Shown here: positions 5,399 through 7,287 of the stretch, piece after piece
Layout: each line of letters starts with the position of its first letter
How positions within the stretch are numbered: position 1 is the stretch's first letter
NCBI GenBank assembly: GCA_024636425.1
Contig: JAGXHB010000082.1
Span: forward strand, 1 to 7,287
Reading direction: 5' to 3'
DNA length: 7,287 nucleotides
DNA from: Roseobacter sp.
Lineage (GTDB): Bacteria; Pseudomonadota; Alphaproteobacteria; Rhodobacterales; Rhodobacteraceae
The notes under the pieces: generated by a model
Database searches by the model: none
The model's input: the letters and a program-made list of their open reading frames with translations, nothing else
What the model was told of the DNA's origin: nothing
Made by a program: the position numbers and the translations under genes

Positions 5399-7044
5399 AA
5401 CCTGTAACCGTCTTTGGCCCAGATTTTCCGTTCCCGTATGAGGAATGGATCAGCCACCCCGCAGGGCTTGGCTCCGTGCCGCAAACCGCGTTGGGCTCCA
5501 AGGTTGCGATCATCGGTTCGGGCGCGGCGGGTGTCATTGCCGGCTACGAACTGATGAAGCTTGGCCTTTTGCCGATCCTGTTCGAATCCGGTCAATTTGG
5601 CGGCAGGCTGCGCTCTCAACCGTTCGAGGGGGTGGACGGCGTGATTGCAGAGCTTGGGGGCATGCGCTTTCCAATATCGTCGACAGGGTTCTACCATTAT
5701 GTCAATCTGCTGGGGCTCGAAAGCGCGCCTTTCCCGAACCCCCTGACGCCCGCTGCCGGGTCTACGGTGATTGATCTGCTGGGCCAGACCCACTACGCGA
5801 AAACGCTCGCCGATCTGCCGCCACTTTTTGCCGAAGTTGCGCAAGCCTACGCGGACGCGCTGGAGGAAGGCGCAAACTTCAGCGCGCTCAAACAAGCCAT
5901 CCGCGACCGTGACATTCCGCGCATCAAGGAAATTTGGGCCCCTCTGGTTGAGGCGTGGGACGAAAGAACATTCTATGACTTCGTCGCCTCATCCAAGGCA
6001 TTTCAGAAGCTGTCTTTCCATCACCGCGAGGTGTTCGGACAGGTCGGCTTTGGCACAGGCGGCTGGGATTCGGATTTCCCGAATTCGATGCTGGAAATCC
6101 TGCGGGTAAATGTGACGGAGCTTGACGACCACCAACGCTATATCATCGGAGGCGTGGAACAGGTGCCGCGCAACCTGTGGACCCATAAGCCCGACACTGT
6201 GACCCATTGGCCCAAAGGCACCAGTCTGGCCAGTCTGAACGGCGGGGCCACGCGCAGTGGTGCTGCACGCATCAGACGGCAGGCCGAGAATGCCATCGAG
6301 GTCACTGACAAATGGGGTCGTGCGGAAGACTTCGACGCCGTTTTGGTGACCTGCCAGACCCATCTTCTGACGACCCAGATCGACACGGAAGAAACGCTGT
6401 TCTCCCAAGATCTGTGGATGGCCCTGGACCGCACGCGCTATATGCAATCCGCAAAAACCTTCGTGATGGTCGACCGCCCGTTCTGGAAGGACCAGGATCC
6501 CGAAACGGGCCGGGACATGATGTCGATAACCCTGACCGACCGGATGACGCGTGGCACCTATCTGTTCGACAACGGGCCGGACAAACCCTCCGTCATCTGT
6601 CTAAGCTACTCATGGATGACAGACGCTCTCAAGGTCTTGCCGCTGCCGACGGTCAAGCGGGTCGAACTGGCGCTAAGCGCTTTGAACAAGATTTACCCGA
6701 CATTGGACATCCGCGGGCACATCATGGGTGATCCGATCACCGTTAGCTGGGAAGCCGATGAAAACTTCCTCGGGGCGTTCAAAGGCGCTTTACCCGGCCA
6801 TTACCGCTATAATCACCGGATGTTCGGCCATTTCATGCAAGACGACATGCCCGCCGAGCAGCGCGGTATTTTCATTGCAGGCGACGGCGTAAGCTGGACA
6901 CCTGCCTGGGTGGAAGGCGCGGTACAGACGTCTCTGAACGCCGTCTCTGGTATCATCCACCATTTCGGAGGCAGGTCGCATCCCGACAACCCGTCCCCGC
7001 GCGACGCTTACGGGGCATACGGGCCGCTAACATTGCTGAACTGA
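5395..7044 (+). CDS. davB: L-lysine 2-monooxygenase family flavoenzyme (possible oxidase shift)
   Basis: This 549-residue FAD-dependent amine oxidase family protein is predicted to turn L-lysine and O2 into 5-aminopentanamide, CO2 and water. The N-terminal dinucleotide-binding motif is GSGAAG (41-46) with Glu64 ending the second strand and GGRLRS at 69-74. The C-terminal flavin segment is IFIAGDGVSWTPAWVEGA. It matches Pseudomonas DavB along its whole length as I remember that protein (560 residues, offset 11). The substrate aspartate Asp238 corresponds to Asp227 (GWDSD), flavin-site Lys365 to Lys354, Trp418 to Trp407 and Trp516 to Trp505. Cys254, however, is replaced by Leu243 (codon CTT, 6121-6123), and the second Asp of GDDVSW is Gly498. 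Cys254 is the residue whose change to Ile strengthened oxidase over monooxygenase activity in the Pseudomonas enzyme, so the reaction balance here is uncertain. GGAAAG at 5383-5388 is its ribosome binding site, inside the davA end. Family assignment is firm. Confidence 0.9.
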   Translation: MKPVTVFGPDFPFPYEEWISHPAGLGSVPQTALGSKVAIIGSGAAGVIAGYELMKLGLLPILFESGQFGGRLRSQPFEGVDGVIAELGGMRFPISSTGFYHYVNLLGLESAPFPNPLTPAAGSTVIDLLGQTHYAKTLADLPPLFAEVAQAYADALEEGANFSALKQAIRDRDIPRIKEIWAPLVEAWDERTFYDFVASSKAFQKLSFHHREVFGQVGFGTGGWDSDFPNSMLEILRVNVTELDDHQRYIIGGVEQVPRNLWTHKPDTVTHWPKGTSLASLNGGATRSGAARIRRQAENAIEVTDKWGRAEDFDAVLVTCQTHLLTTQIDTEETLFSQDLWMALDRTRYMQSAKTFVMVDRPFWKDQDPETGRDMMSITLTDRMTRGTYLFDNGPDKPSVICLSYSWMTDALKVLPLPTVKRVELALSALNKIYPTLDIRGHIMGDPITVSWEADENFLGAFKGALPGHYRYNHRMFGHFMQDDMPAEQRGIFIAGDGVSWTPAWVEGAVQTSLNAVSGIIHHFGGRSHPDNPSPRDAYGAYGPLTLLN

Positions 7045-7072
7045 CGCGGCCCGATACGTGGTGCCGCGTCAG
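7041..7072. terminator. Perfect 10-bp hairpin between davB and the convergent SDR gene
   Basis: CTGACGCGGC (7041-7050) and GCCGCGTCAG (7063-7072) are perfect inverted repeats around a 12-base loop. The left arm includes the davB stop codon (TGA, 7042-7044). On the plus strand the stem is followed only by GTTTCGTG, so the U-tract is short. On the minus strand it is followed by TTCAGCAATG, with no U-tract. It sits between convergent genes and could stop transcription from both sides, more plausibly from davB. Confidence 0.65.
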
Positions 7073-7088
7073 GTTTCGTGCCTGCAGA

Positions 7089-7287
7089 TCAGATCGACTT
7101 GATCGCGCCGCCATCAATGCGGATGCGCGATCCTGTGACATAGCCGGCCCGCGCCGAGGCAAGGAAGGTCACAACGTCAGCGAATTCTTCCGGCTTGCCA
7201 TAACGGCCGACCGGGATAGCTGCGCGCGAATTTGCAGCAACCTCTGCCACGTCTTTTTGCGTCCGCTTGGCTGCGGCAGCGTCCAGC
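7089..7287 (-). CDS. Short-chain dehydrogenase/reductase, C-terminal part (partial)
   Basis: The last 65 codons of a minus-strand gene lie here, ending with TGA at 7091-7089; the start lies beyond the right edge. The translation contains the standard C-terminal block of classical SDR enzymes. There is IPVGRYGKPEEFADVVTFLA, the segment after the substrate-binding loop, then a serine/alanine-rich turn, then GYVTGSRIRIDGG, the last strand that forms the fold's tetramer interface. The protein ends AIKSI. The catalytic Ser-Tyr-Lys and the cofactor glycine motif are outside the window, so substrate and NAD or NADP preference cannot be read. It converges on davB with a 44-base gap and is on the opposite strand, so there is no operon link to lysine breakdown. 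Confidence 0.88.
   Translation of the reverse strand, partial: LDAAAAKRTQKDVAEVAANSRAAIPVGRYGKPEEFADVVTFLASARAGYVTGSRIRIDGGAIKSI

Noticed and set aside
5380..5895. 171-codon minus-strand frame opposite the davB start
   Set aside because: Antisense to a region of davB that matches the family residue by residue.

Overview
The window reads as alphaproteobacterial chromosome, most likely a marine Rhodobacterales (Roseobacter-group) bacterium. The reasons are a fairly GC-rich base composition, an alphaproteobacterial LexA box (GTTC-N7-GTTC), a CckA-type hybrid histidine kinase, and the order recA / small sulfotransferase-like gene / cckA. I recall that same order from Rhodobacter capsulatus, but could not look it up. 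No transfer RNA, ribosomal RNA, CRISPR array, insertion sequence or phage gene was seen.

Layout, left to right. (1) Positions 1-26, minus strand: the first eight codons of a gene that is probably recA, with a perfect LexA box at 94-108 in its upstream region. (2) 232-825, plus strand: a 197-residue sulfotransferase-like protein. (3) 826-3114, minus strand: a 762-residue CckA-like hybrid histidine kinase. It converges on gene 2 with no base between the two stop codons. (4) 3213-4370, minus strand: an RsmB/NOP-family RNA cytosine-5 methyltransferase, upstream of cckA on the same strand. (5) 4371-4609: a divergent intergenic region that carries a possible 28-codon upstream ORF. (6) 4610-5398 and 5395-7044, plus strand: davA and davB, overlapping by ATGA. 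(7) 7041-7072: a hairpin with a perfect 10-bp stem, probably a terminator. (8) 7089-7287, minus strand: the C-terminal end of a short-chain dehydrogenase/reductase that runs off the right edge.

How the genes work together. The left half is housekeeping and regulatory: DNA repair (recA under LexA), the CckA entry point of the CckA-ChpT-CtrA phosphorelay, and RNA methylation. The right half is a compact catabolic unit. DavB (L-lysine 2-monooxygenase family) would turn L-lysine into 5-aminopentanamide, and DavA (nitrilase-superfamily amidase) would hydrolyse that to 5-aminovalerate plus ammonia. The later enzymes of that route, the DavT aminotransferase and the DavD dehydrogenase, are not in the window.

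The most interesting point is that this DavB has Leu243 where the Pseudomonas enzyme has Cys254. An engineered change at that cysteine is known to move the Pseudomonas enzyme from monooxygenase towards oxidase chemistry. Other points worth checking are the possible translationally coupled short ORF ahead of davA, a CtrA-like site ahead of cckA, and the zero-gap convergent stops. I see no clearly new multi-gene defence or mobile system here.
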